The notes: generated from the sequence alone by a model not told the origin. A stretch of 64,000 nucleotides of DNA from Aggregicoccus sp. 17bor-14 (GCF_009659535.1 NZ_VJZZ01000003.1:186001-250000), one strand, 5' to 3'. Positions 11,744-21,133 are shown, counted from the stretch's first letter. Numbers and translations are program-made.

Positions 11744-13564
11744 ATGAAGCTCCGGTTGACGAAGCCCCTCTCCCTGCTCGGCCTCCTCACTCTCGCCAGC
11801 TGCTCGCACTCCGCCAGCAACGGCCCCCTGTACGCCGGCGCGCCGGAGAAGCGGGAGGCAGAGCACCTCTACGCCTACTCCGTGGACGAGGCGCTGGAGG
11901 CCACGCGCGGCCTGCTCAAGGACCTGGGCTACTACGCGATGCCCTACCGTAGCTCCACCACCGAGCTGATCACCGCGTGGCGCTTCAACGGCCGCAGCGT
12001 CTCCTCGAGCTTCAACTCCACCACCGAGCAGGCCTACTACGTCCAGGCCAAGGCGCTGGGGCCCCGCCTCTCCGTGGTGCGCATCTTCCGCATCGTCAAC
12101 ACCGCCGAGGGCAACGCCCCCACCACGGTGGCCGACAGCACGGTGGACCTGGAGGGCCTCCCCTCGATGCTGCCCGGCGCGGGGCGCACCTCGCCGGACG
12201 GCCAGGAGCAGACGGAGCAGGAGCTGAACCAGGACCTCGCCACCTCCTCGGCGCGCGAGCGCAACTGGGCCACGGGTGACCGCAACGCGCTCGAGTACGA
12301 CTCGCGCCTGAGCGGCCAGCACCGCATGCCCAGCCAGGACGACCTGCGCGGGCGCAACGACCGCGGCGTGCGCGACGCCTCGGTGGAGCGGCTGCTGGTG
12401 CAGAAGCTCGAGCAGTTCGCCTCGCTCGAGTTCACCGGCGGCGCCTACGACCCGCCCGAGCCCAAGGGCACCCCCGAGAGCCCTCCGCTCACCCGCGAGT
12501 GGGAGCAGGAGTTCGGCGGCACGCCCTTCAGCGCGGGCGGCCCCTGCGGCACGCCGGTGCAGGGCGCCGAGGCGCTCGCCACCCCCGGCAGCGCGCTGCT
12601 CGTGGGCGAGCAGGTGGGAACGCGCGAGGTGCCCGCCGCGCTGGGCAACCTCGCCTGCCAGCTCGCGCGCGCCGGCCGCCCCGTGCTGCTCTCGCTCCCC
12701 ATGCCCCGCGACGAGCAGCAGGGCCTGGACGCGTACATGGCCAGCGCCGGCACCCGCGCGGACCAGGACTCGCTGCTCGCCGGCAACTTCTGGCGCCTCA
12801 CCCCGCGCGACGGCCGCAGCAGCCGGGCGCTCGCGGTGCTGCTCGAGCGCGTGCGCCGCTGGCGCGCCGAGGGGCTCGCCATCACCCCCGTCGCCTACGA
12901 CGTGAAGGACCTCAAGGGCGACGCGCGCGAGGAGGCCATGGCCCAGCTGATGGCCGAGCGCCTCAAGGCGCACCCGGACGCGGTGCTGCTCGCCAGCGGC
13001 GGCAACTACCACATGCGCGTGCAGGACGGCGCGCCGTGGAGCCGCCGCTTCCAGCCCACCGGCTCTCGCCTCGCCAAGGCGGGCCTCGCGGTGAAGAGCC
13101 TGGACGTGGCCTTCAGCCGCGGCACCCGCTGGGCCTGCGCGAACAACACCGCCCGCGGCCCCGACTGCCGCATCTACGCGGCGAGCCCCAGCGAGGCGAG
13201 CTACTCCGCGCCCACCACGCCGCTCTCCGTGACCCTCTTCCCGCAGCGCTCGCCCGAGGGCTTCGACGGCCTGCTGCACGTGGGCCGCATCACCACCGCG
13301 CTGCCCGCGCTCGCCCCGCGCGACGCCTTCTCCGACCCCGCCACGACCGCGAGCAGCAAGAGCCCCGCGGGCACGGACGCCCCCGTGACGCATCCCGAGG
13401 CCGGCTCAGCGCAGGGGCGCGTCCAGAAACGAGGGGCGAATCTCGGTAATCTGCTCCGCCCCACCCTGAATCCGTCCGGTGAAGGGGGGACGCGCCCCGT
13501 TCAGGACGTACCCCAGGTCGAACCGGAACGGAGCGATGTTGAACTGGGGAAAGAGCAGCCGTAG
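11744..13564 (+). CDS. Lipoprotein with EreA/ChaN-like domain
   Basis: 606 residues. ATG 11744 has an AAGGA ribosome site and begins a lipoprotein signal (LLTLASC). Residues about 30-130 form a separate alpha/beta module (AYSVDEALEATRGLLKDLGY, TELITAWRFNGR) reminiscent of small outer-membrane lipoprotein domains. Residues about 270-540 contain LLVGEQVGTREVPAALGNL, then LSLPMPRDEQ, DGRSSRALAVLLERVRRW and ASGGNYHMR. These are the hallmarks of the esterase-like EreA/ChaN fold, in which Glu and His residues line the active or haem site. The last 53 residues are encoded antisense to the end of the convergent BamA-type gene and look like read-through into non-homologous sequence, so the natural C-terminus may once have been shorter. 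Confidence 0.75.
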   Translation: MKLRLTKPLSLLGLLTLASCSHSASNGPLYAGAPEKREAEHLYAYSVDEALEATRGLLKDLGYYAMPYRSSTTELITAWRFNGRSVSSSFNSTTEQAYYVQAKALGPRLSVVRIFRIVNTAEGNAPTTVADSTVDLEGLPSMLPGAGRTSPDGQEQTEQELNQDLATSSARERNWATGDRNALEYDSRLSGQHRMPSQDDLRGRNDRGVRDASVERLLVQKLEQFASLEFTGGAYDPPEPKGTPESPPLTREWEQEFGGTPFSAGGPCGTPVQGAEALATPGSALLVGEQVGTREVPAALGNLACQLARAGRPVLLSLPMPRDEQQGLDAYMASAGTRADQDSLLAGNFWRLTPRDGRSSRALAVLLERVRRWRAEGLAITPVAYDVKDLKGDAREEAMAQLMAERLKAHPDAVLLASGGNYHMRVQDGAPWSRRFQPTGSRLAKAGLAVKSLDVAFSRGTRWACANNTARGPDCRIYAASPSEASYSAPTTPLSVTLFPQRSPEGFDGLLHVGRITTALPALAPRDAFSDPATTASSKSPAGTDAPVTHPEAGSAQGRVQKRGANLGNLLRPTLNPSGEGGTRPVQDVPQVEPERSDVELGKEQP

Positions 13565-15202
13565 CCCCACGCCCACGCTGTGCACCGGCGCGGGGGTGGT
13601 GTCGAAGGCGCTGCCCGCGTCCCAGAAGAGCACCCCGCCCGCGTGCACCGTGCGCACCACCACGGGCCGCGTGCGGTACTCCAGGTTGAGCAGCGCCACG
13701 CGCCTTCCCGCGTAGGCGTCCACCAGGGCGCCGCGCAGGCCGTTGCCGCCGCCCAGCAGGCTCACGCGCTGCTGCAGGTCGTCCACGTTGACGTCCAGCA
13801 GCGCGCGCGCCACGAAGCGCCCGCCCAGCACCTTGGGCGAGGCCTGCCAGGCCTCCACCGCCCAGCGCCCGTTCGTCCACCCCGCGTCGCCTCCCGGCTC
13901 CGGCTGGCCCTCGCGAAAGGAGCGGCGCACCGCGCCTGCCACGGTGAGCGAGGAGAGCCCGTCGCCCACCTGCACTCGGTAGCGCAGGCTCGCCCCCAGC
14001 TCCACGTAGTGCGTGGCCGTGGGCCCCCCGCCCAGCACGGGCGGTGCGTAGCGCGCCGTCACCAGTGCCGAGTGGCCGAGCTGGAAGTCCTCGGACAGCG
14101 CGTAGGTGTCCACGTCCCTGAGGGTGACGTAGCGGGCCTCGTAGGAGCGCACCGAGCCGGTGAGGTACACCGCGTCCTCGCTGCGCGGCAGGTAGTGCAC
14201 GCGGAAGTAGTCCGCGCGGGGCCCGTCCAGCCCTGCGTCCGGCGGGGGCAGGTAGCGGCCGTAGTAGCCGCCCACCCCGGCGCCCACGTCCGTCTTCAGC
14301 CGCTCGCCGTAGGAGGAGACGTGCAGCACGCGCGCCTCCACCTCGCGCGTGTCATAGGCGTAGGGGATGGGCTCTCCCTCAGGGTAGGGCAGCTGCCAGA
14401 GGCCCGCGCCGCGGAAGATGCGCGAGCGCAGGAAGCGCCAGCTCACATCCGCCTGGAAGCCGCGCGTGACGAGCACCGAGTACAGCGGGCGCGAGAGCGA
14501 CACCGAGCCGCGGCTGCCCTCGAGCGCCTGCGTGTGCCGGTCGAAGACCAGCAGCGCCTGCTCGCGCAGCTGTAGCCGGCTGCCGAAGAGGCGCCGGTCC
14601 ACGTAGGTCTGCCCCAGGCTGAGCGAGCCCTGGGTGAGGATGAAGTCCGCCGCGACGCTCTTGTTCAGCCCGAGGAAGTTCAGCTCCGTGGGCTGCAGCT
14701 GCAGCAACTGCACGAGCGAGCCCACCACGCTGAAGGTGCTGTTGAGGCGCAGGCTCCACAGGTCCTTGGTGACGATGAGCAGCGCCACCCCGCCGGGGCT
14801 GCGCCCGCGCACCGCCACCGCGCGCACCACCGCGAAGGCGCGCAAGCCGCGCAGGTTGCGCACGCTCTCCTCCACCCGTGCGTCGCTCCACGGTGCGCCC
14901 ACCTCCAGCAGCACCTCGCGCCGGATGACGTGCTCGCGGGTGCGCCAGTGGAAGGCGTTGAGGAAGTTCGGGTAGGGGTCCGACTGCGCCACCACGTCCT
15001 CGGCGGAGACGAGCACCTCCTCCAGCCGCTTGCCCTCGGGCGAGGGCTCGAGCTCGCGCCCGTGCTGCGCGAGCCCCCAGGCCACGAGCGCGTCCTCGTA
15101 GCCCTTGCCCCGCGGGGCCTCCGCGGCCTCGGCCTCGCCGGGCGCCTGCGCCGGGGCGGGGGGCGCGGCGGCGAGCAACGCGAGGAGCAGGAGGGCGGAC
15201 AC
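13406..15202 (-). CDS. BamA/TamA-family outer-membrane protein
   Basis: 598 residues. A Leu/Ala-rich signal peptide is followed by a POTRA-like segment (about 85-170: FLNAFHWRTREHVIRREVLLEVGAPW, a Tyr/Phe-type POTRA opening, then RVEESVRNLRGLRAF and LLIVTKDLW). The rest is a 16-strand-type barrel, rich in alternating aromatic strands, that ends with the conserved final strands LRLLFPQFNIAPFRFDLGYVL. It probably inserts or secretes outer-membrane components. Only one or two POTRA domains are visible, fewer than the five of BamA. The GTG start has no clear ribosome site. Its 3' end overlaps the convergent lipoprotein gene by 159 bp. Confidence 0.85.
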   Translation of the reverse strand: MSALLLLALLAAAPPAPAQAPGEAEAAEAPRGKGYEDALVAWGLAQHGRELEPSPEGKRLEEVLVSAEDVVAQSDPYPNFLNAFHWRTREHVIRREVLLEVGAPWSDARVEESVRNLRGLRAFAVVRAVAVRGRSPGGVALLIVTKDLWSLRLNSTFSVVGSLVQLLQLQPTELNFLGLNKSVAADFILTQGSLSLGQTYVDRRLFGSRLQLREQALLVFDRHTQALEGSRGSVSLSRPLYSVLVTRGFQADVSWRFLRSRIFRGAGLWQLPYPEGEPIPYAYDTREVEARVLHVSSYGERLKTDVGAGVGGYYGRYLPPPDAGLDGPRADYFRVHYLPRSEDAVYLTGSVRSYEARYVTLRDVDTYALSEDFQLGHSALVTARYAPPVLGGGPTATHYVELGASLRYRVQVGDGLSSLTVAGAVRRSFREGQPEPGGDAGWTNGRWAVEAWQASPKVLGGRFVARALLDVNVDDLQQRVSLLGGGNGLRGALVDAYAGRRVALLNLEYRTRPVVVRTVHAGGVLFWDAGSAFDTTPAPVHSVGVGLRLLFPQFNIAPFRFDLGYVLNGARPPFTGRIQGGAEQITEIRPSFLDAPLR

Positions 15203-15245
15203 GGGGGCGGCATCCTCGCACCGCCCTGCCCGCCCCCCAAGCCCG

Positions 15246-15989
15246 CTACCTCACCTGCAGCGGCCCCTCGTAGGCCACCTTGCCGGCAACCTTCGAGGAG
15301 GTGCTCTTCGCCCCCTCGCGGGTGACGACCTTCAGCGTGTACTGCCCCGGCTCGAGGCGCACCGCGGCGCGCACCGTGGAGCTGCACAGGCAGCGGCAGC
15401 TCTCCCCGGAGAGCGTCTCGGTGAGGGTGAGGGTGCGCCCCTCGATCGCCGAGCTCACGCGGCCCTGCAGGCAGCAGCCGTGGGTGAGCTGGTGCGTGAC
15501 GAGCGCGCCGGTGCCCAGCGCGCTCACCTGCACCGCGGGCTCCGCGGCGCCCCTGCGCGTGGGAGCAGCCGCGGGCGGCGGGAAGCGGCTGCCGGCCTCC
15601 GCCGAGGCCGTGGGCTCGGCGAGGCAGCCGGCGAAGGCCACGTTCGCCTTGCCCACGGTGGAGGGGGGCAGCAGCACCCCGGCGAACGCACCGGCCGGCA
15701 CCTGCGGCAGGTGCGGCGCGGAGGCGCCGTGCGGGGCCGCCGCCTCGGGACGAGCCGTGGGAGCCTCGCCTTCCGGGCGCGGCGCGCCGGCTTCCAGCCC
15801 GGCCAGCTCGGCGCTCGAGGGCGGCGTGCCCCCGTCCGCGAGCGTGCGGGTGAGCGCAGGCGCAGGCGCGCCCGAGCCGCCCTCGCTGCTCGAGGCGTCG
15901 CGCGCGTCGGTGTGCTGACGGGTGCCGCAGGCGCCCAGCAGCAGCGCGAGCGAGGCAACAAGAGAGGCGACGGACGTGCGCGCGCTCAC
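15246..15989 (-). CDS. Lipoprotein of unknown function, Cys-rich C-terminal half
   Basis: 247 residues beginning with a lipoprotein signal (LVASLALLLGAC). A long low-complexity Ala/Pro/Glu stretch (about 25-110) leads to a C-terminal domain of about 130 residues. That domain has an odd cluster of cysteines, THGCCLQGRV and ESCRCLCSSTVR, which could form disulfides or bind metal outside the cytoplasm. The terminal segment (RLEPGQYTLKVVTREG) resembles a beta-sandwich edge. I do not recognise the family. It starts at GTG inside the stop region of the upstream C11 peptidase gene (GTGA overlap), so the two are translationally coupled and probably work together. Confidence 0.7.
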   Translation of the reverse strand: MSARTSVASLVASLALLLGACGTRQHTDARDASSSEGGSGAPAPALTRTLADGGTPPSSAELAGLEAGAPRPEGEAPTARPEAAAPHGASAPHLPQVPAGAFAGVLLPPSTVGKANVAFAGCLAEPTASAEAGSRFPPPAAAPTRRGAAEPAVQVSALGTGALVTHQLTHGCCLQGRVSSAIEGRTLTLTETLSGESCRCLCSSTVRAAVRLEPGQYTLKVVTREGAKSTSSKVAGKVAYEGPLQVR

Positions 15990-17938
15990 GGGACCACCCG
16001 GCTGTCGTAGACGCTGTCGCCCTCGCCGGCGTAGTTCTCGGCCGTCACCACGCCGAAGGCCGTGTTGCCGCTGGGCAGCTTCGAGCTGAAGTCCAGGGCG
16101 ATGGCCTGGGTCGCGTCGAACGCGTCGCCCGAGGGTGCGAAGTCGACCGCGCCCGTGGTGGTGTCCAGCACCTGCACCAGGGGCTGCAGGGTGGAGCCCC
16201 CGGGGGCGTGCAGCTCACCGTAGCCGCCCTCGCTCTGCAGGTAGAAGGTGTCCTGCAGGCCGCCCGTCCCGCTCGCGGGCACCACGACGACGCGCAGCGC
16301 GAACTGCTGCGGCGCGCTGCTGCTCTCCTGGTAGACGAAGGGGAAGGTGAGCACGAACTCGCTCTGCGTCATGGACACGCTCATGTACACGAAGCCGCTC
16401 GCGGCGGTGGTGCCGCCGGCCGCGCGGCCCGAGAGGCGCGCGTAGGTCAGGTCCCAGACCTGCCCCACCGCTCCGGGCGCGGGGTTGGAGACCACCTGCG
16501 CGGGCTGGTCGCCGAGCACCACCAGCTGGTCCCCGCTCTGGAAGCCGAAGTACATCGTCGCGCGGGTGATGGCGTTGAACGAGGCGCTGTCCTTCAGCGT
16601 GCCGAGCACCGTGAGCCCGTCCGCGTCCATCGCGCTCTGCACGCCCGCGAAGGCGGGCACCGCGGCGGTGCTCGCGCCGCCCTGGTGGTAGGCCGCGAGG
16701 AAGTCGCGCCACGCGGGCGCGTCCGTGAGGGTGTTGTAGCTCGCGTCGAAGTACGCGGCGGACCTGGGGAAGTACACCGAAAGGCCCGTGGAGGCAGCCG
16801 TCACCGAGCCCGCGGTGTGGGCCTTGACCGCCTTGGCGAGCGCGGCCTGCACCGCGCTGCTCGCCTGGGCGAAGCGGCTGTCGCCCCCTTCCGCCGCGAG
16901 CTTCGCGGCGAAGTCGCCGAGGTCCACCATGTTGAGCGACTGGCGCGGGTCCGGCATCTCGCCGAACGCGAGCGCCTTCTCGCGCGCGCGGCCGAAGGCG
17001 GTGGCGTTGCTGCTGCCGTAGAGCTTGGCGAGCCCGTCCACCGCGGCCTTCAGGTCATCCAGCGCGTAGAGGTCCGTCACCGCGAGCGTCACGCTCTTGT
17101 CCGTCTTCATCTCCACGGCCTGCGCCTTGAAGCCGGTGACCAGCGCCTGGGCGAGCTCCAGCGGGCCCGCTTTGGGGTTGTCCTTCACCACCGAGAGCTT
17201 GCGCCAGTCCCAGCCGTGCCCCGGCTCCAGCTCCTCGGAGGCCACCAGGTACTCGCCGTAGGGGCGCAGGCCGAGCGCCACCTCGTAGGTGGACATGAGG
17301 CAGGCGTCGAAGCCGATGAGCGAGAACTGCTTCAGGTTCGCCGCCGCCATGCCGTCCTTCAGCCCGCGCTGCAGCTCCGCGATGCTGAGCACGTCCATCT
17401 GGCTCGTGGACTCGTCGCCGCCGAAGCCCGGCCACGAGCCGCCGTGGTCCCAGAACACGAGGGCGTAGCGGTCCGCGGGGTAGGCCTTCACGCCCCAGCG
17501 GATGAAGTCGCTGAGCGTGTCCGCACTGCCCATGTTCAGCTCGCCCAGGTCCGAGAGCTCCTGGATGGCGCCCGGCTTCACCAGGATGCGCTTGGTGCTG
17601 GTCCAGTTGGGGAGCGTGCCCCAGCCGCTCTCGTCGTAGCCCTCGGCGCGGTCGATCTGCACCGCGATCTTCACCTTGTCGCTGCTGCCCACCTGGGCCA
17701 TCTCCGCGAGGTCGTCGAACGCGAAGGGCTCCAGGTTGTTGTCGCCCACCATGTAGACGAGCACGGTCCAGCTCTCGCCCGTGGTGGGGTGCGTCTTGCC
17801 GCCGCCGACGACGACCGGCCCGCCTCCCCCCGTGTCCGGGTTGTCGGTGCCCTTGTCGTCGCCCGAGCAGCCCGCGAGCGCGCCCAGCAGCGCCAGCGCG
17901 AGCGCCGCCCGGCGCCATCCGAATCCCTGCAGTGCCAT
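15986..17938 (-). CDS. Clostripain-family (C11) cysteine peptidase lipoprotein
   Basis: 650 residues. A lipoprotein signal (LLGALAGC) is followed by a Gly/Asp-rich linker and a C11 caspase-like domain at about 56-400. It opens with WTVLVYMVGDNNLEP, has catalytic His165 in VFWDHGGSWPGFG, and Cys213 in LIGFDACLMSTYEVA. These are the His/Cys dyad positions of clostripain, which cleaves after Arg or Lys. Residues 410-650 form an extra beta-rich region of unknown role. The start is ATG 17938 behind a GGGGGAGC ribosome site. The stop overlaps the start of the downstream Cys-rich lipoprotein by four bases. Confidence 0.92.
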   Translation of the reverse strand: MALQGFGWRRAALALALLGALAGCSGDDKGTDNPDTGGGGPVVVGGGKTHPTTGESWTVLVYMVGDNNLEPFAFDDLAEMAQVGSSDKVKIAVQIDRAEGYDESGWGTLPNWTSTKRILVKPGAIQELSDLGELNMGSADTLSDFIRWGVKAYPADRYALVFWDHGGSWPGFGGDESTSQMDVLSIAELQRGLKDGMAAANLKQFSLIGFDACLMSTYEVALGLRPYGEYLVASEELEPGHGWDWRKLSVVKDNPKAGPLELAQALVTGFKAQAVEMKTDKSVTLAVTDLYALDDLKAAVDGLAKLYGSSNATAFGRAREKALAFGEMPDPRQSLNMVDLGDFAAKLAAEGGDSRFAQASSAVQAALAKAVKAHTAGSVTAASTGLSVYFPRSAAYFDASYNTLTDAPAWRDFLAAYHQGGASTAAVPAFAGVQSAMDADGLTVLGTLKDSASFNAITRATMYFGFQSGDQLVVLGDQPAQVVSNPAPGAVGQVWDLTYARLSGRAAGGTTAASGFVYMSVSMTQSEFVLTFPFVYQESSSAPQQFALRVVVVPASGTGGLQDTFYLQSEGGYGELHAPGGSTLQPLVQVLDTTTGAVDFAPSGDAFDATQAIALDFSSKLPSGNTAFGVVTAENYAGEGDSVYDSRVVP

Positions 17939-18059
17939 GTGCTCCCCCCTCGAAACGGCGAGCCCCGTCTAACGCGCGGGCCCCGCAAGTCGCGCAAAAT
18001 CAGCGACGGGAGCATCCTGCGTCAAGAGCCGTGACGGGGGCGTGACCGCAGGGGCCGCT

Positions 18060-18923
18060 TCAGGCCGTGCGCAGCTCTCCCTCGCGCGGAGGCGGGAGGC
18101 GCTCGCCGCGCGCGATGGCGCCCACGATGCGCGCGAGCTGCTCCACCCCGTCGCTCAGCGCCGCGGGGCCCGGCTGCAGGATGAGGCTGCTCTTCACCTC
18201 GTAGAGCTGGTCGTCCTTCACCGCCTGGACCTCGGCCCAGCCGGGGCGCTGGCGGATCTTCTCGCGCTTCGCCTTGCGCCCGCACCAGCTCGCGATGACG
18301 CCCTCGGGGTTGCGCCGCGCCACCTCCTCGGGCGCGTAGATGCGGCCCTTCGCGCCCTGCTGGCTGCGCGTCTCGGCGCACACGTCCTCGCCGCCCACCA
18401 GCTCCACCAGCTCCGAGCACCAGCGGATGCCGGAGATGAGCGGCTCGTGCCACTCCTCGAAGAAGATGCGCGGGCGGCGCGGCAGCGCCCGGGCCGCCTC
18501 CGCATGGCGGCGCAGGTTGCCCTCGAGCTCCTGCGCGAGCTGCTCGCTGCGCTCCGGCAGCCCCACCAGCGCGCCCACCACCCGCACGGTCTGGAGGATC
18601 TGCGCGAGCGAGCGCTGGTTGAAGAGGTAGACGGGCACCCCGCGCTTGGCCAGCTCGCGGCCCAGGTCCGCCTGCAGGTCGCTGAAGCCCAGCACCAGGT
18701 CGGGCGCCAGCTCGAGGATGCGCTCGAAGTTCGCATCCAGGAAGGAGCTCACCCGCGGCTTCTTGCGCGCCTCGGGCGGGCGCACCGTGAAGCCGCTCAC
18801 CCCCACCACCCGGTCCTCCGCCCCGATGCGGTAGAGGATCTCGGTGGTCTCCTCGGTCATGCAGACGATGCGCTGGGGGTAGCGCGGTGCGGAGGAGAGC
18901 AGCTGCTCGAGGCGGGCGTCCAT
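18060..18923 (-). CDS. BtuF-like (cobalamin/iron-type) substrate-binding protein without signal peptide
   Basis: 287 residues. The fold is that of class III ABC solute-binding proteins: RIVCMTEETTEILYRIGAEDRVVGVSG opens the first lobe, LELAPDLVLGFSDLQADLGREL and KRGVPVYLF follow, and the second lobe contains PRIFFEEWHEPLISG and RIYAPEEVARRNPEGVIASW. These are typical of cobalamin- and siderophore-binding proteins such as BtuF. The start at ATG 18923, with AGGGGCGGG upstream, gives no signal peptide or lipobox, and there is no permease or ATPase gene beside it. The protein may be cytoplasmic or an orphan, and its ligand is unproven. Confidence 0.82.
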   Translation of the reverse strand: MDARLEQLLSSAPRYPQRIVCMTEETTEILYRIGAEDRVVGVSGFTVRPPEARKKPRVSSFLDANFERILELAPDLVLGFSDLQADLGRELAKRGVPVYLFNQRSLAQILQTVRVVGALVGLPERSEQLAQELEGNLRRHAEAARALPRRPRIFFEEWHEPLISGIRWCSELVELVGGEDVCAETRSQQGAKGRIYAPEEVARRNPEGVIASWCGRKAKREKIRQRPGWAEVQAVKDDQLYEVKSSLILQPGPAALSDGVEQLARIVGAIARGERLPPPREGELRTA

Positions 18924-18951
18924 GCCCGCCCCTATGCCAGACCCGGGGCCG

Positions 18952-19191
18952 CTAGAACACCACGCCGGGGCACGCCGAGGCGCACTTCGCGCCCACCTCG
19001 TTGCAGGCGTTGTCCTCGTCGTTGATGCACTTGGCGCAGTCCTTCGCGTCGCACGACTCGTCGCAGCTGAAGCCGGAGGAGGACAGGTTGCACTCCTGCA
19101 GCCGCACGCAGGCGTCCTTGCAGCTGTCGTTGTCCCCCGAGCAGCCCGCGAGCGCCGCTCCCAGCACCACCACTGCCATCAGACGCTTCAT
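18952..19191 (-). CDS. Small Cys-rich lipoprotein
   Basis: 79 residues. I chose ATG 19191 because AAGGAG lies eight bases upstream and it begins a good lipoprotein signal (VVVLGAALAGC). The mature part of about 60 residues holds ten cysteines in pairs (SCKDACVRLQEC, CDESCDAKDCAKC, ACNEVGAKCASAC), indicating a disulfide-knotted surface peptide. Such mini-lipoproteins are common in myxobacteria. Function unknown. Confidence 0.7.
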   Translation of the reverse strand: MKRLMAVVVLGAALAGCSGDNDSCKDACVRLQECNLSSSGFSCDESCDAKDCAKCINDEDNACNEVGAKCASACPGVVF

Positions 19192-19471
19192 CACGTTGCT
19201 TCTCCTTGGAAAGCCCTGCCCCAGAGGTAGTGCGTGTGCGCCTGCGCGCACAGCGCTGCATCGGCCAGATGTTATGAGGTGCATGCTCCCGGGGGTAAGC
19301 TGCGCGCTCTGCCCCACGCACGTGTGCGCACCCGCCCCGACGCGGACGCACCGGACGGAGGTACAGGCGCATCCGGGGGGGCTTTCCGGCGCGTACCGTT
19401 GTGGTGGTAGATTTCAATTATTCGCGCGTGGACACTTTGGGTGGGGCCCACTGCGCGCCGGGGACTTCCAG
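19192..19471. other. Divergent regulatory region upstream of the kinase-TonB cassette
   Basis: 280 bases with no gene. From about 19400 there is an unusually AT-rich patch (GTAGATTTCAATTATTCG) in otherwise GC-rich DNA, about 50-70 bases before the kinase start. It is the best candidate for the cassette promoter, although no specific sigma-factor match can be claimed. Confidence 0.4.
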
Positions 19472-21133
19472 ATGATCGAGCGCAACACCATTCCCAAACT
19501 CGCTCCGACCGAGGTGGGTGACCCGTTGATCGGGCGCGTGCTCAACGACCGCTTCCGCATCATCGAGGTGCTGGGCTCGGGCGGCATGGGGCGCGTGTAC
19601 AAGGCGATGCAGGCGCCGCTCGACCGCCTCGTGGCGCTCAAGGTGCTCAACGCGAGCTACGCGGGCAGCACGGACCCGGGCTTCCAGAAGCGCTTCTTCC
19701 TCGAGGCCAGCGTCACCAGCAAGCTGCGCCACCCGAACACCATCACCGTCATCGACTACGGCAAGACGGACGACGGCATCTTCTTCATCGCGATGGAGTA
19801 CCTCGAGGGCAAGACGCTCGCGCAGGTGCTCACCCAGCTGGGGCCGCAGCCCTGGGGCCGGGCGCTGTCCATCGGCATGCAGATCGCGCGCTCGCTGCGC
19901 GAGGCGCACAAGGTCGGCCTCATCCACCGCGACCTCAAGCCCGCCAACGTGATGGTGATCAACCAGGAGGAGGCGGACACGGACCTGATCAAGGTCCTCG
20001 ACTTCGGCCTGGTGAAGAGCTTCACGCCGGACGCGGCGGTGAAGACCCCGAGCGACACCGAGCTCACGCAGAACGGCGTCATCCTGGGCTCCCCGCAGTA
20101 CATGGCGCCCGAGCAGGCGCGCAACATCTCGGACCCGCGCTCGGACGTGTACAGCCTGGGCGTGCTGCTCTACCAGACGCTCACCGGCCGCCCGCCCTTC
20201 CAGGCCGCGCAGAGCATCGACGTCATCATCAAGCACCTCAACGAGCCGCCCCCGCCCTTCAGCAGCGTGTGGCCCAACCACGCCATCCCCCAGGAGGTGG
20301 AGGCGCTGGTGATGAAGTGCCTGGAGAAGCGGCCCGACCAGCGCTTCCAGTCCATGGAGGAGGTGCTCGAGGGGATGAAGCGCGCGAGCACCAGCGCGGG
20401 GATGAGCGGCGCCTTCAACACCAGCCCGCAGATGATAGGCAGCGGCCCCCTGCAGGTGAACACGGGCGCCCTGCGCGTGAGCTCCACCGCGGCGTCGCGC
20501 CTGAGCCAGACCGGTGCGCAGCGCCTGCAGCAGGCGGCGGCCGCTGCGCAGGGCGGCACCGGCGCGCACACGCTCGCGCTGGACGTGTCGCTCGACGACG
20601 AGGCCCCCAAGCGCAAGCTGCTGCCGCTCGCGCTCTTCGGCGGCGCGGCCCTGCTGGGCGTGGGCGCGGCCGCCCTCTTCTTCCTGCGCTCGCCGGCCCC
20701 TGCGCCCGCGGCGCCTGCGCCGGTGGCCCAGGCGGCTGCCGCGCCCGCGACGCAGCCCGCCGCCCCCGCGCCGCAGCAGCCGGCGGTGGCCGCCGCGGCG
20801 CAGCCCGCGTCCACCGAGCCCGTGCAGCCCGCGAAGCCGGTGAAGCCTGAGGTGGTGCCGGTGCGCTTCCTGGTCGCGAGCGAGCCCTCGGGCGCGCGCG
20901 TCCTCTACCGCGGCCGCAGCCTGGGCGAGACGCCCGTGCAGCTCGAGGTGGAGCCGGGCGCGCGCGGCCGCGCCGAGGCGGAGCTCACCTTCGTGCTCTC
21001 CGGCTACGAGCGCACCGTGGCCACCGCCGAGGGGCGCGGCCCCGAGGTGCGCTTCACGCAGAAGCTGAAGAAGAAAAATGAGGCGAAGCCGAAGCCCGGC
21101 TCGCCTGGTTACAAGGACGACCCGTACCAGTGA
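19472..21133 (+). CDS. Hanks-type Ser/Thr kinase with transmembrane anchor and PEGA domain
   Basis: 553 residues from ATG 19472; the frame is open further upstream, but homology begins here. The kinase domain spans about 28-300: glycine loop GSGGMGRVYKA, VALK Lys57, HRDLKPAN at 152-159, DFG at 177-179 and YMAPEQA near 210. A Ser/Thr/Gln-rich juxtamembrane stretch leads to one transmembrane helix at about 383-405. An Ala/Pro-rich linker and a PEGA domain (about 463-530: RFLVASEPSGARVLYRGRSL) should lie in the periplasm. It is the first gene of a four-gene cassette. Its TGA stop lies within the GTGA that starts the TonB-dependent receptor gene, so the two products are made in coupled fashion. 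Confidence 0.93.
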   Translation: MIERNTIPKLAPTEVGDPLIGRVLNDRFRIIEVLGSGGMGRVYKAMQAPLDRLVALKVLNASYAGSTDPGFQKRFFLEASVTSKLRHPNTITVIDYGKTDDGIFFIAMEYLEGKTLAQVLTQLGPQPWGRALSIGMQIARSLREAHKVGLIHRDLKPANVMVINQEEADTDLIKVLDFGLVKSFTPDAAVKTPSDTELTQNGVILGSPQYMAPEQARNISDPRSDVYSLGVLLYQTLTGRPPFQAAQSIDVIIKHLNEPPPPFSSVWPNHAIPQEVEALVMKCLEKRPDQRFQSMEEVLEGMKRASTSAGMSGAFNTSPQMIGSGPLQVNTGALRVSSTAASRLSQTGAQRLQQAAAAAQGGTGAHTLALDVSLDDEAPKRKLLPLALFGGAALLGVGAAALFFLRSPAPAPAAPAPVAQAAAAPATQPAAPAPQQPAVAAAAQPASTEPVQPAKPVKPEVVPVRFLVASEPSGARVLYRGRSLGETPVQLEVEPGARGRAEAELTFVLSGYERTVATAEGRGPEVRFTQKLKKKNEAKPKPGSPGYKDDPYQ

